A DNA stretch of 64,000 nt from Bosea sp. AS-1 (GTDB lineage: Bacteria > Pseudomonadota > Alphaproteobacteria > Rhizobiales > Beijerinckiaceae). How positions within the stretch are numbered: position 1 is the first letter of the stretch; each line of letters opens with the position of its first letter. A program made the translations under genes and the position numbers. Location of the stretch: NCBI RefSeq assembly GCF_002220095.1, contig NZ_CP022372.1, positions 1,646,501 to 1,710,500 on the forward strand, given 5' to 3'. The notes below the pieces were generated by a model. The model was not told the origin of the DNA. It did not search any database and saw only the letters and a program-made list of their open reading frames with translations. Of the stretch, positions 18,263 to 26,444 are shown one piece after another.

Positions 18263-18890
18263 CGTTCTCGTCCGGCTCCGGCAGAGGCGAGGGCGGCATC
18301 GGCTTGAAGAAGGGCAGGGCCTCGACGCGGGCGAGCCAGGCGCGGACAGCCGGATAGGGCTCCAGCGAGATGCCGCCTTCCGGAGCATGAGCAACATAGG
18401 AATAGCAGGCGAGATCGGCGAGTGTGGGGTGGGGAGCAGCCAGGAACTCTCGCTCCGCCAGATGCTCCTGCATGAAGGTCAGCAGCCGCTTCGCGATCCG
18501 TTCGGCGCGCGCCCTGTCATCGTTCAGGCCGAACTGGACGACGAGGCGGGCGATGCTCGGTCCATGCATGACCTCGCCGGCCGCAATCGACAACCAACGC
18601 TGGACTGCGGCGGCGCCCACCGGATCGTCAGGTAGCCAGGCGCTTTCCGGCGCATAGCGCTTCACCAGATAGACCATGATCGCGTTGCTATCTGCCAACG
18701 TCATCTCGCCGTCCTGAAGGACGGGGATCTGCTGCAACGGATTGAGTTTTCGATAGGCTTCGGCGCGCCGGATTTCGGCCGGGGTATGCTCGAAGCGGTA
18801 AGGCAGATCCAGGGCACGCAGCAATAACTCGATGCGGTGCGAATGTCCGGACAGGGCCGTGCCGTGAAGCGTGATCTCCGTCGGTTGCAT
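18255..18890 (-). CDS. Glutathione S-transferase family protein
   Basis: A 211-aa cytosolic GST. The thioredoxin-like N-domain runs to about residue 80, with ITLHGTALSGHSHRIELLL at the start (Ser in the usual catalytic region), the cis-Pro in LQQIPVLQDG and the glutathione gamma-Glu site ADSNAIMVYL. The helical C-domain contains the N-capping motif TLADLACY. The ATG at 18890 has GGGAG 8 nt upstream; longer open frame to 19412 is shadow of the LysR gene. It is divergent from a LysR gene and overlaps a PPOX gene, which suggests LysR-controlled detoxification. Confidence 0.92.
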   Translation of the reverse strand: MQPTEITLHGTALSGHSHRIELLLRALDLPYRFEHTPAEIRRAEAYRKLNPLQQIPVLQDGEMTLADSNAIMVYLVKRYAPESAWLPDDPVGAAAVQRWLSIAAGEVMHGPSIARLVVQFGLNDDRARAERIAKRLLTFMQEHLAEREFLAAPHPTLADLACYSYVAHAPEGGISLEPYPAVRAWLARVEALPFFKPMPPSPLPEPDENDE

Positions 18891-18933
18891 CGCCAATCTC
18901 CCGCAATTCGTGGTCGCGGCAGAGAGGATCGAC

Positions 18934-18992
18934 GTTTCATCATTCGGGCGAAATCCGTTATCGATTGAAATCAGAATTCCAGAAGATGAAAC
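18934..18992. promoter_or_regulatory. Possible LysR regulatory repeats
   Basis: The 108-nt divergent gap holds the exact inverted repeat GTTTCATC (18934-18941) and GATGAAAC (18985-18992), 43 nt apart, the right one 6 nt from the LysR start codon. Between them is TTCGGGCGAA (18943-18952), a short palindrome. Dimers of a LysR protein could bind such sites; this is inferred from position only. Confidence 0.35.
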
Positions 18993-18998
18993 AGTGTC

Positions 18999-19916
18999 AT
19001 GGACCGTCTGGACGAGCTCGCGATCTTCGTGGCGATCATCGAGGCTGGTAGCCTCGCCGGAGCCGCGCGGCGCCTGCGCCGGTCCCGACCGGCGATCACG
19101 CGCGCACTTGCGACACTGGAGGATCGTGTCGGCCAAAGGCTCATCACCCGGTCGACCCGGCGCTTCATGCCGAGCGAAGCCGGTCGAGAGCTCGCGATTG
19201 CGGCGCGCCGCCTGCTCGGCGATTACGAAGCCTCGCTTGGAGGCGTTTCCGATGCGCCGGTCAGCGGCCTGCTGCGGGTCACGGCGCCGCTGTCCTTCGG
19301 GCGCCGCCATGTCACGCCGCTGGTCTCCGAATTTCTCGACCGTTACCCGCTCGTACAGGTCGAACTCGTGCTGGGAGACCGCAATCTCGACCTGATCGAG
19401 GAGGATCTGCATGTCGCGGTGCGGATCGGCCCACTGGCACCCTCACGCTTCGTGGCACGCAAGGTCGGCGAGGTGCGGCGCATTCTCGTGGCATCGCCGG
19501 CCTATCTGGCAGCGGCACCGCCACTGCGCCAGCCTTCCGATATCGCTGCGCATGAGACGATCATCAGCGTCGCCACTCAAGCCGGCATGAACTGGCAATT
19601 TGGCGGTGCGGGTCGCCGCAGCCGCGTTGCGCTGACGCCGCGGCTGATCGTCAACGAGGTGGAATCGGTCCTGATCGCCGCGCGGGCGGGGCGTGGCCTG
19701 GCGCGGCCGCTATCCTATCAGGCGGTCGACGACATCGCGGCTGGAACGCTGGTGCGGCTGCTGCCGGAATTCGAGCCGCCGCCTCTGCCAGTCCAACTCG
19801 TGACGCCGGGTGGCCGGCATCCGGCGCCGCGCGTCAGGGCCTTCATCGACCATGCCGTGGCGCGGCTGCCCCGACTGGCGCCGATCACTTCGGAACCCTG
19901 GCCGTCGCGGGGTTGA
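18999..19916 (+). CDS. LysR-family transcriptional regulator
   Basis: A 305-aa regulator with an N-terminal winged helix-turn-helix (about 1-60: LDELAIFVAIIEAGSLAGAA, then RRSRPAITRALATLE) and a periplasmic-binding-like effector domain (about 90-295). The divergent GST/PPOX operon is the probable target. LysR proteins usually activate with a small-molecule coinducer and repress themselves. The 3' end is followed after 6 nt by the convergent histidine kinase gene. Confidence 0.94.
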   Translation: MDRLDELAIFVAIIEAGSLAGAARRLRRSRPAITRALATLEDRVGQRLITRSTRRFMPSEAGRELAIAARRLLGDYEASLGGVSDAPVSGLLRVTAPLSFGRRHVTPLVSEFLDRYPLVQVELVLGDRNLDLIEEDLHVAVRIGPLAPSRFVARKVGEVRRILVASPAYLAAAPPLRQPSDIAAHETIISVATQAGMNWQFGGAGRRSRVALTPRLIVNEVESVLIAARAGRGLARPLSYQAVDDIAAGTLVRLLPEFEPPPLPVQLVTPGGRHPAPRVRAFIDHAVARLPRLAPITSEPWPSRG

Positions 19917-19922
19917 ACACGC

Positions 19923-21380
19923 TCAGACGGGCAGCCTGACCGTTGCGCGCAGGCCGCCGAGCGGTGAGTCGCCGAGCATGATGTCGCCGCCATGGGCGCG
20001 GGCGATGTCGCGGGCGATGGCGAGGCCGAGGCCCGTGCCGCCGCCATCGACATTGCGCGCCTCGTCGAGGCGGAAGAAGGGTCGGAAGACCTCCTCGCGC
20101 TGGTCAGGAGGGATGCCGGGGCCGTCATCGTCGACGGTGACGATCAGATAGCGTGCGTCATGGGTGGCGCGGATCGCGATGCGGTTGCCGTAGCGCGCCG
20201 CATTGGAGACGAGGTTGGTCAGGAGACGACGGAAGGCGTCGGGCCGGACGACGACCTCGGGATCGCCGACCACTTCCAGCTCGGTCTGATGGCCCTGGCG
20301 CTCGGCGTCGGCCTTCAGATCCTCGAGCTGGCCGCGGATGTCGGTCTCGACCGCGACCTCGCCGGCATCGCCGCGGGCGAAGGCGAGATAGTCCTCCAGC
20401 ATGCGGCCCATCTCGTCGATGTCCTTCTCCAGCGCCTCGATCTCGGCGGAGCGCTCCATCAGGGCGAGCGAGAGGCGGAAGCGGGTGAGGATGGTGCGCA
20501 GGTCGTGACTGACGCCGTTCAGCATCGTGGTGCGTTCGCCGATCGAGCGCTCGACGCGGCGCTTCATCTCGATGAAGGCGTTGCCCGCACGGCGGACCTC
20601 GCGGGCGCCGCGCGGGCGGAACTCGGCATCGCGGCCCTTGCCGAAGGCCTCGGCCGCATCGGCGAGCTTGAGGATCGGCCGGATCTGGTTGCGCAGGAAC
20701 AGCACGGCGATGGTCAGCAGGATCAGCGAGGTGCCGATCATCCAGAGCAGGAAGATGTGGCTGTTCGAGGCATAGGCCGAATTGCGCCGTGTCAGGATGC
20801 GCATCACGTCCTTGCCGAGCTTGATGCGAATCTCGATCAGGCTGGAGCGGCCGACCGTGTCGAGCCAGAAGGGGCGGGCGACCTGCTGGCTGAGCTCTGT
20901 CGAGAGCGCATTGTCGAGCAGCGAGAAGAACGGTCGCGGCCCCGGCGCTGGCAGGTCGGAATCCGGAATGATGTCGACATCCATCCCGAGCCGCTCTGCG
21001 GCGATACGCGAGAGCGTGGTGATATCCTGGTCCTGCGGATAGCTCTCGTAGACATCGATCAACATGGCGATGTCGGCTGAGACGGCAGCGGAGAGCCGCT
21101 GCGTCACGGTCTGCCAGTGCCGTTCCATGAAAACATAGGCGATGACCGATTGCAGCAGCACCACCGGGGCGATGACGATGACCAGGGCGCGCGGATAAAG
21201 CCCCTTCGGCATGTAGCGCGCGACGATGTGGAGCGGTTGGCCGATGCGCTTCAGGGTAGGCTTGATAGCGGTATTGGCCTGCTGCGCGATACGAGACAGG
21301 GCCGCGCGCGAGCGCGCAAACCAGGCCACTGCAGCATGCAGCGCGCCCTGCCCCTTCCCGCCCTGTTGAGCTGGTGTCAC
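19923..21380 (-). CDS. EnvZ-type sensor histidine kinase
   Basis: A 485-aa membrane kinase. Transmembrane segments are near residues 66-88 and 208-232, bracketing a periplasmic sensor of about 120 residues; then HAMP, HisKA with SHDLRT as the phospho-acceptor His near residue 298, and HATPase_c with the N-box LLTNLVSNAARYG, the G1 box DDGPGIPP and a G2 box GGGTGLGLAIA. The start is a GTG whose last two bases overlap the regulator stop (GTGA), so the pair is translationally coupled. It would phosphorylate the OmpR-type protein encoded just upstream. The signal is unknown; the EnvZ resemblance does not prove osmosensing. Confidence 0.94.
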   Translation of the reverse strand: MTPAQQGGKGQGALHAAVAWFARSRAALSRIAQQANTAIKPTLKRIGQPLHIVARYMPKGLYPRALVIVIAPVVLLQSVIAYVFMERHWQTVTQRLSAAVSADIAMLIDVYESYPQDQDITTLSRIAAERLGMDVDIIPDSDLPAPGPRPFFSLLDNALSTELSQQVARPFWLDTVGRSSLIEIRIKLGKDVMRILTRRNSAYASNSHIFLLWMIGTSLILLTIAVLFLRNQIRPILKLADAAEAFGKGRDAEFRPRGAREVRRAGNAFIEMKRRVERSIGERTTMLNGVSHDLRTILTRFRLSLALMERSAEIEALEKDIDEMGRMLEDYLAFARGDAGEVAVETDIRGQLEDLKADAERQGHQTELEVVGDPEVVVRPDAFRRLLTNLVSNAARYGNRIAIRATHDARYLIVTVDDDGPGIPPDQREEVFRPFFRLDEARNVDGGGTGLGLAIARDIARAHGGDIMLGDSPLGGLRATVRLPV

Positions 21381-22120
21381 GTCCTGTCCGTCAGCAGCCT
21401 GTAGCCGACACCGCGAACGGTCTGGAGATAGAGCGGGTCGGCCGGGTCGCGTTCGATCTTGCGGCGCAGCCGGTTCATCTGCACGTCGACGGTGCGGTCA
21501 TTGGCGGCCGAGCCCTGCGCCGCCAGCTCCTCGCGCGGCACGACCTCGCCGGCGCGCTCAGCCAGCGCCGTCAGGATCTCGCGTTCGCGCTCGGTGAGGC
21601 GAATGGTCTCCTCGCCCTTGCGTAATTCGCCGCGTGCCAGACCATACAGGAAAGGTCCGAAGCGGACGAAGTCCGGCCGGGTGCCGGACTGCGCGGCCTC
21701 GACTACGACAGTCCGTTTCAGGATGTTGCCGAGGCGCAGCAGGAGTTCGCGCGGTTCGAAGGGCTTGGCGAGGTAGTCGTCGACGCCGATCTCCAGCCCG
21801 TTGATGCGATCCTTGCCGTCGGCACGGGCAGTCAGCATCAGGATCGGCACGGCCGAGGCCCCCCGGAAGCGGCGGGCGAAATCGAAGCCGTTCTCGCCCG
21901 GCATCATCACATCGAGCACGATGGCGTCGAAGACGAGGTTGCCGAGGCGCGTATCGGCCTCGGCGGCGTTGGCGGCCGTGGTGACGCGATAGCCATTGTC
22001 GCCGAGGAAGCGGCCGAGCAGTTCGCGCAGGCGCCGGTCGTCGTCGACGACCAGGACGTGCGGGGCTTCATCGGGCAGTATCTTGCGGGCCGGCTTTGCC
22101 GGCGCTTCGGTCGCGATCAT
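21377..22120 (-). CDS. OmpR-type response regulator
   Basis: A 247-aa two-domain regulator: receiver domain (about 20-135) with the acidic pocket VVDDDR, the phospho-acceptor Asp in IVLDVMMPGENG near residue 70, and the Lys in LAKPFEPRELL; then a winged-helix trans_reg_C domain (about 150-245) with RLTEREREILTAL and TVDVQMNRLRRKIE, ending YLQTVRGVGYRLL. Overlaps the kinase gene by 4 nt. Targets are not visible in this window. The 123-nt gap to the marR-type gene includes the palindrome CCGATCTTCAAGATCGG (22217-22233). Confidence 0.95.
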   Translation of the reverse strand: MIATEAPAKPARKILPDEAPHVLVVDDDRRLRELLGRFLGDNGYRVTTAANAAEADTRLGNLVFDAIVLDVMMPGENGFDFARRFRGASAVPILMLTARADGKDRINGLEIGVDDYLAKPFEPRELLLRLGNILKRTVVVEAAQSGTRPDFVRFGPFLYGLARGELRKGEETIRLTEREREILTALAERAGEVVPREELAAQGSAANDRTVDVQMNRLRRKIERDPADPLYLQTVRGVGYRLLTDRT

Positions 22121-22216
22121 CCAGACGTCTCTCTGCCGCGCCGATGGCGCGATGGGCGTCCCCTCATAGCACAGCGCGGCAGCAGGGTCGTCAATCGGCT
22201 TGGGCCGCGTGGTCGG

Positions 22217-22233
22217 CCGATCTTCAAGATCGG
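22217..22233. promoter_or_regulatory. 17-bp palindrome between marR-like and ompR-like genes
   Basis: CCGATCTTCAAGATCGG is a perfect palindrome around one central base, 11 nt after the marR-like stop and about 97 nt before the response-regulator start, both on the minus strand. It could be a terminator stem (no T-run) or a regulator site. Confidence 0.3.
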
Positions 22234-22243
22234 TCGGCCCAGC

Positions 22244-22774
22244 TCAGGCGCCTGACAGCAGCCCCTGTACCTTCGGCCGCTCCGAGGGATCGATCAGGGC
22301 TGCGAGATAGCGGGCGATGGTCTCGGCAGCTTCGGGACCGACGCTGTCGAGCGCAGCCACGATCCGCTTGGACTGGAGCTGAACCAGGCGCAGCGCCAGA
22401 TCCTGCCCTGCGGGCGTGGTGTGGAGGTGGCGCTGGCGCTTGTCCTGCCGGCCGGTGCGCTGCTCGATATAGCCCTTCTCGACCAGCTCCTTGAGCACGC
22501 GGTTGAGGCTCTGCTTGGTGATCTGCAGGATGTCGAGCAACTCGGCGATGGTCAGGCCCGGGCGGCGCTGGACGAAGTGCAGCACCCGGTGATGGGCGCG
22601 GCCGAAGCCATAGTCGGCCAGGATGCGGTCGGGGTCGCCGACGAAGTCGCGATAGGCGAAGAAGAGCAGCTCGATCAGATCGTAGGGCACGGAGGCCGGG
22701 GCCGCGACGGGCGCCGCCGCTGGCGAGGTTACCTTCGGCGCGATCGGTCCCGGGCGGGTCAGGCTCTCGGCCAA
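22244..22774 (-). CDS. MarR-family transcriptional regulator
   Basis: A 176-aa winged-helix repressor. The DNA-binding part is about residues 65-125: RRPGLTIAELLDILQITKQS, then LNRVLKELVEKGYIEQRTGRQDKR with the beta wing. The N-terminal 25 residues are Pro/Ala-rich. The start is a TTG at 22774, supported by GGAGAG 5 nt before it; no better start lies near. A perfect inverted repeat 22 nt upstream is a likely operator and also overlaps the -35 element of the divergent ilvE gene, suggesting control of both. Confidence 0.9.
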   Translation of the reverse strand: MAESLTRPGPIAPKVTSPAAAPVAAPASVPYDLIELLFFAYRDFVGDPDRILADYGFGRAHHRVLHFVQRRPGLTIAELLDILQITKQSLNRVLKELVEKGYIEQRTGRQDKRQRHLHTTPAGQDLALRLVQLQSKRIVAALDSVGPEAAETIARYLAALIDPSERPKVQGLLSGA

Positions 22775-22795
22775 AAAAGCTCTCCGAAAATTTAG

Positions 22796-22810
22796 GTCAA
22801 CGTTGTTGAC
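22796..22810. promoter_or_regulatory. Candidate MarR operator
   Basis: GTCAAC-GTT-GTTGAC is a perfect 6-bp inverted repeat with a 3-nt spacer, a typical MarR operator size. The right half overlaps TTGACA (22806-22811), a consensus -35 box pointing towards ilvE; the -10 at the expected spacing is weak (TACCAG at 22829). It lies 22 nt upstream of the MarR start codon. Confidence 0.55.
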
Positions 22811-22958
22811 ATATCTCAGACGGAAGATTACCAGTCAAGCGCGCTGAGCGAACGATTATTTCAAAACGTATCGTGGCAGCGCAGCTTTAGACCCAGGCTT
22901 GCGTTCCAAAAACGGCTGTGCCGGAGTTCGGAGCAGTAAGCACCCAGGAGAAGGTCCC

Positions 22959-23846
22959 ATGTCAGTCATTCCTTTCGACCAGCGCGATGGCGTCATCTGG
23001 TTCGACGGCAAGCTCGTGCCGTGGAAGGACGCGAAGATTCACGTACTGACCCATGGGTTGCACTATGGCTCCTGCATCTTCGAGGGCGAGCGCGCCTATG
23101 ACGGCGTGATCTACAAGTGCACGGAGCATTCGAAGCGCTTCCACAAGTCGGCCGAGATCATGGATTTCACGGTGCCCTATTCGGTCGCCGAGCTCGACGA
23201 GGCCAAGTATCTCTGCCTGAAGGAGAACGGGCTCAAGGACGCCTATGTCCGTCCGGTCGCCTGGCGCGGCTCGGAGATGATGGCGGTCTCCGGCCTGAAC
23301 AACTCGATCCATACCGCGATCGCGGTGTGGGAGTGGCCGAGCATGTTCGACATGGCCGCAAAGCTGAAGGGCATCCGCCTCGACGTTGCGGACTATCGCC
23401 GGCCTGACCCGGCCTGCGCGCCGGTCCATGCCAAGGCGGCGGGGCTCTACATGATCTGCTCGCTCTCCAAGCATAAGGCCGAGCGGGCGGGCTACGCCGA
23501 TGCGATGATGCTCGACTTCGAGGGCAATGTCGCCGAGTGCACCGGCGCCAACATCTTCTTCATCAAGGATGGCGTGATCCATACGCCGATGGCCGACCGT
23601 TTCCTCAACGGCTTGACCCGCCAGTCGGTGATCGAGCTGTGCAAGCAGCGCGGCTTCGAGGTGGTGGAACGGCGCATCCGGCCGGAGGAGCTCGAGAGCT
23701 TCAACGAGTGCTTCATCACCGGCTCGGCCGCCGAGGTGACGCTGGTCTCCGAGATCGGCCCATACAACTTCGTCACCGGCAATATGGGCAAGGTGATCAT
23801 GGAGGATTATTCGGCGGCGGTGCGCCCGCAGTCGAAGGCGGCTTAA
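22959..23846 (+). CDS. ilvE: Branched-chain amino acid aminotransferase
   Basis: A 295-aa PLP enzyme of fold type IV that transfers amino groups between glutamate and the keto acids of Leu, Ile and Val. The PLP Lys is in AKAAGLYMICSLSKHKAE near residue 165, and the class IV signature EGNVAECTGANIFFIKDG follows near 190. Start: AGGAGAAGG lies just before the ATG at 22959. Although the leu genes are elsewhere in the window (leuC, leuD at 50-52 kb), ilvE stands alone opposite a MarR gene, which may control it. D-amino acid aminotransferases share the fold, but length and signature favour BCAT. Confidence 0.92.
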   Translation: MSVIPFDQRDGVIWFDGKLVPWKDAKIHVLTHGLHYGSCIFEGERAYDGVIYKCTEHSKRFHKSAEIMDFTVPYSVAELDEAKYLCLKENGLKDAYVRPVAWRGSEMMAVSGLNNSIHTAIAVWEWPSMFDMAAKLKGIRLDVADYRRPDPACAPVHAKAAGLYMICSLSKHKAERAGYADAMMLDFEGNVAECTGANIFFIKDGVIHTPMADRFLNGLTRQSVIELCKQRGFEVVERRIRPEELESFNECFITGSAAEVTLVSEIGPYNFVTGNMGKVIMEDYSAAVRPQSKAA

Positions 23847-23859
23847 GCCATTTGCGTCG

Positions 23860-23880
23860 TGCCCGGGCTTGTTCCGGGCA
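23860..23880. repeat. Extragenic palindrome
   Basis: TGCCCGG / CCGGGCA, loop 7 nt, embedded in a CGTGCCCGGGCTTGTTCCGGG context 14 nt past ilvE. The sequence style matches short palindromic elements dispersed in gaps of Hyphomicrobiales genomes. Confidence 0.5.
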
Positions 23881-23912
23881 TCTCGGGATCAGTGACCTTT
23901 GATCACAAGGCT

Positions 23913-23939
23913 CTCGGGCGGAGTTCCGTTCCGCCCGAG
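23913..23939. terminator. Hairpin between convergent genes
   Basis: A perfect 10-bp stem CTCGGGCGGA / TCCGCCCGAG with a 7-nt loop lies 8 nt past the DUF1176 stop (minus) and 67 nt past ilvE (plus). There is no T-run, but position and stability favour bidirectional termination. Confidence 0.45.
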
Positions 23940-23947
23940 CGTGACCG

Positions 23948-25045
23948 CTACTTCGCCGCGCTGCGATACAGCGTGATCCAATCCTCGGGGGCGATGCCGC
24001 GGCATTCGCCCATCATGGCGAGTTCTGTGCGCACAAAGCTCTTGCCATCCCAGGCATAGCCGCCAGTCACGCCGCAATCCCCGATGCCGCGCCCCTTGGC
24101 GAAGAAGGCCAGGTGGCCGGTGCGCGGATCGAAGCTCGCATTGGTCAAGTCGTTGCTGCCGTCGCCGTCGCCATCGGCGAAACGGAGCGGCGCCGCCTTG
24201 GCCGGGTCGTTCTCCGGCATGATGAAGAAGGACGAGGACAGGTTGTAGGCGCCGCGTGAACAGGCGAGCGCGACCAACGTGCGCTTGTCGCCGAGCGACC
24301 AGGCGCTGTCGCCGTCGGCTGCACCGTCCTCGCAGGAATCGGGGCTTCGTTTCTTCAGCGCGGCGCGCAGGCGCTCAGCCTGATGCTTCGCCGCCTTCAT
24401 GTCGAGCATGGGTGGCACCGGCGTGGCTGCGACCACTGGCAGGGCGGGAGCGGGAGGCACAGTCGTATTCGCGCCCTTGCGAACAAGCGCCGTGGTCGTC
24501 GCGAGGCGCCCCTGCTGCTCGTCGATCCAAAGCATCGCCGCGACGGAACCTGCGAGCGAGATGCTTCCGGTCAGGCCGGGCGCGGTTACCGTCAGCTTCG
24601 TCGCCTTTCGCGCGGCGTCGATCAGTGCGGCGGTATCCTCGGCCGAGAACGTCAATGTCACGACATCGCCGTCGGCCGTGACGGAAAGCGGCTTGCTGCC
24701 GCTCGGGAACGCAGCGCCATCGAGCTTGAGTTGCAGCGCCGACGGCGGCTTCTTCCACTCTCCGCGGAGCCTGAGCAGAAGCCGTGCAGTGCCTTCAGGG
24801 CCGGCAGGGCGCTCGAGCCGCAGATAGGTGATGGTTTCGGTCGCCTCGGGCGGCAGTGAAATCGCTGTGCAGGTCTTGATGTTGTCGCAGCCCGCCATCC
24901 AGTCGCGGAAGGTCTTCGGCTCGTCTGCTGCAGTCGCCGCGGCGGCGAAGCTCAACCACAGGCCAGTGGCAAGGAGAATCCGGCTGCGGCCCTTCTGCCG
25001 TTTCGAAACTCTATCGGCTCCAGCGATCTGCTGCATCGTCGTCAT
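23948..25045 (-). CDS. DUF1176 domain-containing secreted protein
   Basis: A 365-aa protein with an N-terminal basic region, one hydrophobic stretch (ILLATGLWLSFAAAATAA, residues 23-40) that reads as a signal peptide, and the DUF1176 domain after it. Family features are the paired cysteines at CDNIKTC near residue 53, SPDSCEDG and CSRGAYN in the centre, and GDCGVTGGYAWDGKSF near the C-terminus. It is probably periplasmic. The best start, ATG 25045, makes a 35-nt overlap with moaE, so translation may be coupled. Function unknown. Confidence 0.8.
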   Translation of the reverse strand: MTTMQQIAGADRVSKRQKGRSRILLATGLWLSFAAAATAADEPKTFRDWMAGCDNIKTCTAISLPPEATETITYLRLERPAGPEGTARLLLRLRGEWKKPPSALQLKLDGAAFPSGSKPLSVTADGDVVTLTFSAEDTAALIDAARKATKLTVTAPGLTGSISLAGSVAAMLWIDEQQGRLATTTALVRKGANTTVPPAPALPVVAATPVPPMLDMKAAKHQAERLRAALKKRSPDSCEDGAADGDSAWSLGDKRTLVALACSRGAYNLSSSFFIMPENDPAKAAPLRFADGDGDGSNDLTNASFDPRTGHLAFFAKGRGIGDCGVTGGYAWDGKSFVRTELAMMGECRGIAPEDWITLYRSAAK

Positions 25046-25469
25046 CCGCTTTGGCCTCGACCCAGCCGCCGAGCGTGCCGTCGGCGCGATGCTCGCGTTT
25101 CCAGAACGGCGCGCGGGTCTTGAGATAATCCATCATGAAATCGGCCGCTTCGAAGGCTGCGCGGCGGTGGGCCGAAGCGGCGAGCACCAGCACGATCTGT
25201 TCGCCCGGCCGGATCAGCCCGTAGCGGTGGATGGCGACGAGACCCAAGAGCGGCCAGCGCGACGCAGCCTCCGCGGCGACGCGGCTGATCTCGGCCTCGG
25301 CCATCCCAGGGTAATGCTCGAGCTCCAGCGCACTCAACGTGCCGTTTTCGTCCCGGCAGAGCCCGGTGAAGGAGACGACGGCACCGATATCGGCGCGGCC
25401 CGTGCTCAGCGCCGCGATCTCGGCCGAAAGGTCGAAATCCTCGCGCTGGATACGGACGACCGGCGTCAT
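25011..25469 (-). CDS. moaE: Molybdopterin synthase catalytic subunit
   Basis: A 152-aa large subunit of molybdopterin synthase, which adds two sulfurs from MoaD thiocarboxylate to precursor Z (cPMP). Catalytic residues are visible in KTRAPFWKREH near residue 120 and the conserved HYPGMAE and AIHRYGLIRPGE segments; ASAHRRAAFEA is also typical. It lies 7 nt after moaD on the same strand. The C-terminus is acidic (DDDDAADRW). Confidence 0.95.
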   Translation of the reverse strand: MTPVVRIQREDFDLSAEIAALSTGRADIGAVVSFTGLCRDENGTLSALELEHYPGMAEAEISRVAAEAASRWPLLGLVAIHRYGLIRPGEQIVLVLAASAHRRAAFEAADFMMDYLKTRAPFWKREHRADGTLGGWVEAKADDDDAADRWSR

Positions 25470-25476
25470 GACGGCC

Positions 25477-25770
25477 TCAGCCGCCCGTCATCGGCGGGAA
25501 GAAGGCGATCTCGCGAGCGTTGCCGAGCGGGCTCTGCGGCTTGGCGTGAACCTGATCGAGCGCGGCGCGCACCACCGCCTCCTTGGCGAAGGCAGCCTCG
25601 TAATTCTCGCCGCGCGCCTTCAGCCAGCGCACCAGATCGGCCACGGTGACGAGGTTCGTCGGGATGTCGAGCGTCTCGTCGGGAATGCCGACGCGCTCGC
25701 GCACCCAAGCGAAGTAGACGAGCTTTACCGTGCGGGTTTCGGTCGCGGTCATGGGGGCTGCGGCGTTCAT
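25477..25770 (-). CDS. moaD: Molybdopterin synthase sulfur carrier subunit
   Basis: A 97-aa ubiquitin-like protein ending in Gly-Gly (FPPMTGG), the tail activated as a thiocarboxylate by MoeB and used by MoaE. It has the family start KLVYFAWVRERVG and the central loop VADLVRWLKARG. Its ATG overlaps the end of pgsA by 4 nt (ATGA), so the uvrC-pgsA-moaD-moaE genes form a run of close or overlapping units. Confidence 0.95.
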   Translation of the reverse strand: MNAAAPMTATETRTVKLVYFAWVRERVGIPDETLDIPTNLVTVADLVRWLKARGENYEAAFAKEAVVRAALDQVHAKPQSPLGNAREIAFFPPMTGG

Positions 25771-26390
25771 GGCATGCGCTCGTCCTGTTCGACGAGATGG
25801 CGGATGCCGGCGTTGAAATAATCCCAGCCGGTGTACATCGTCAGGCCTGCCGCCGCCCAGAGCAGCACGGTGCCGATCATCGTATTGCCGGGCAGCACCT
25901 TGTCACCGGCTGGGCCGGCGATCAGGAAGCCGAGCGCGAAGAGCTGCGCCGTCGTCTTCCATTTCGCGACCTTGCTGACCGGAACGCTGACCTTGAGGTC
26001 GGCCAGGAATTCACGGAGCCCCGAGACAAGAATCTCGCGGCATAGGATGACGATGGCGGCCCAGAGCGTCCAACCATGGATGGTGCCATCCGCCACCAGC
26101 ATCAGCAGTAGGGCACAGACCAGGAGCTTGTCGGCGATCGGATCGAGCATGCGGCCGATCGCCGATTGCTGGCTCCAGGCGCGTGCGATGTAGCCGTCGA
26201 GATAGTCGGTGATGGCGGCGAGCGTATAGATCGCCAAAGCGAGCCAGCGCATCCAGTCGTCGCGGGGCCAGAACAGGATCGCCACCAGTGCCGGGATCGC
26301 CAGGATCCGGCCGTAGGTGAGGAGGTTCGGCAGCGACCAGGGGCCGCGCCGCCTGATGGCGTCTGGAAGAATCGTCACGTTGAGCACCAA
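25767..26390 (-). CDS. pgsA: CDP-diacylglycerol--glycerol-3-phosphate 3-phosphatidyltransferase
   Basis: A 207-aa inner-membrane enzyme that makes phosphatidylglycerol phosphate from CDP-diacylglycerol and glycerol 3-phosphate. The CDP-alcohol phosphotransferase motif D-x2-DG-x2-AR-x8-G-x3-D-x3-D is complete in the segment beginning DYLDGYIAR near residue 64. Four to five membrane segments are visible. The start is uncertain: TTG at 26390 or GTG at 26387; conserved sequence starts at SLPNLLTYGRI. It follows uvrC in the common alphaproteobacterial order. Confidence 0.95.
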   Translation of the reverse strand: MVLNVTILPDAIRRRGPWSLPNLLTYGRILAIPALVAILFWPRDDWMRWLALAIYTLAAITDYLDGYIARAWSQQSAIGRMLDPIADKLLVCALLLMLVADGTIHGWTLWAAIVILCREILVSGLREFLADLKVSVPVSKVAKWKTTAQLFALGFLIAGPAGDKVLPGNTMIGTVLLWAAAGLTMYTGWDYFNAGIRHLVEQDERMP

Positions 26391-26444
26391 AGCAATCCGG
26401 CCGTCGCAGCGTCAACACGCAAGACCGTGAATGTGGCAGAACTA

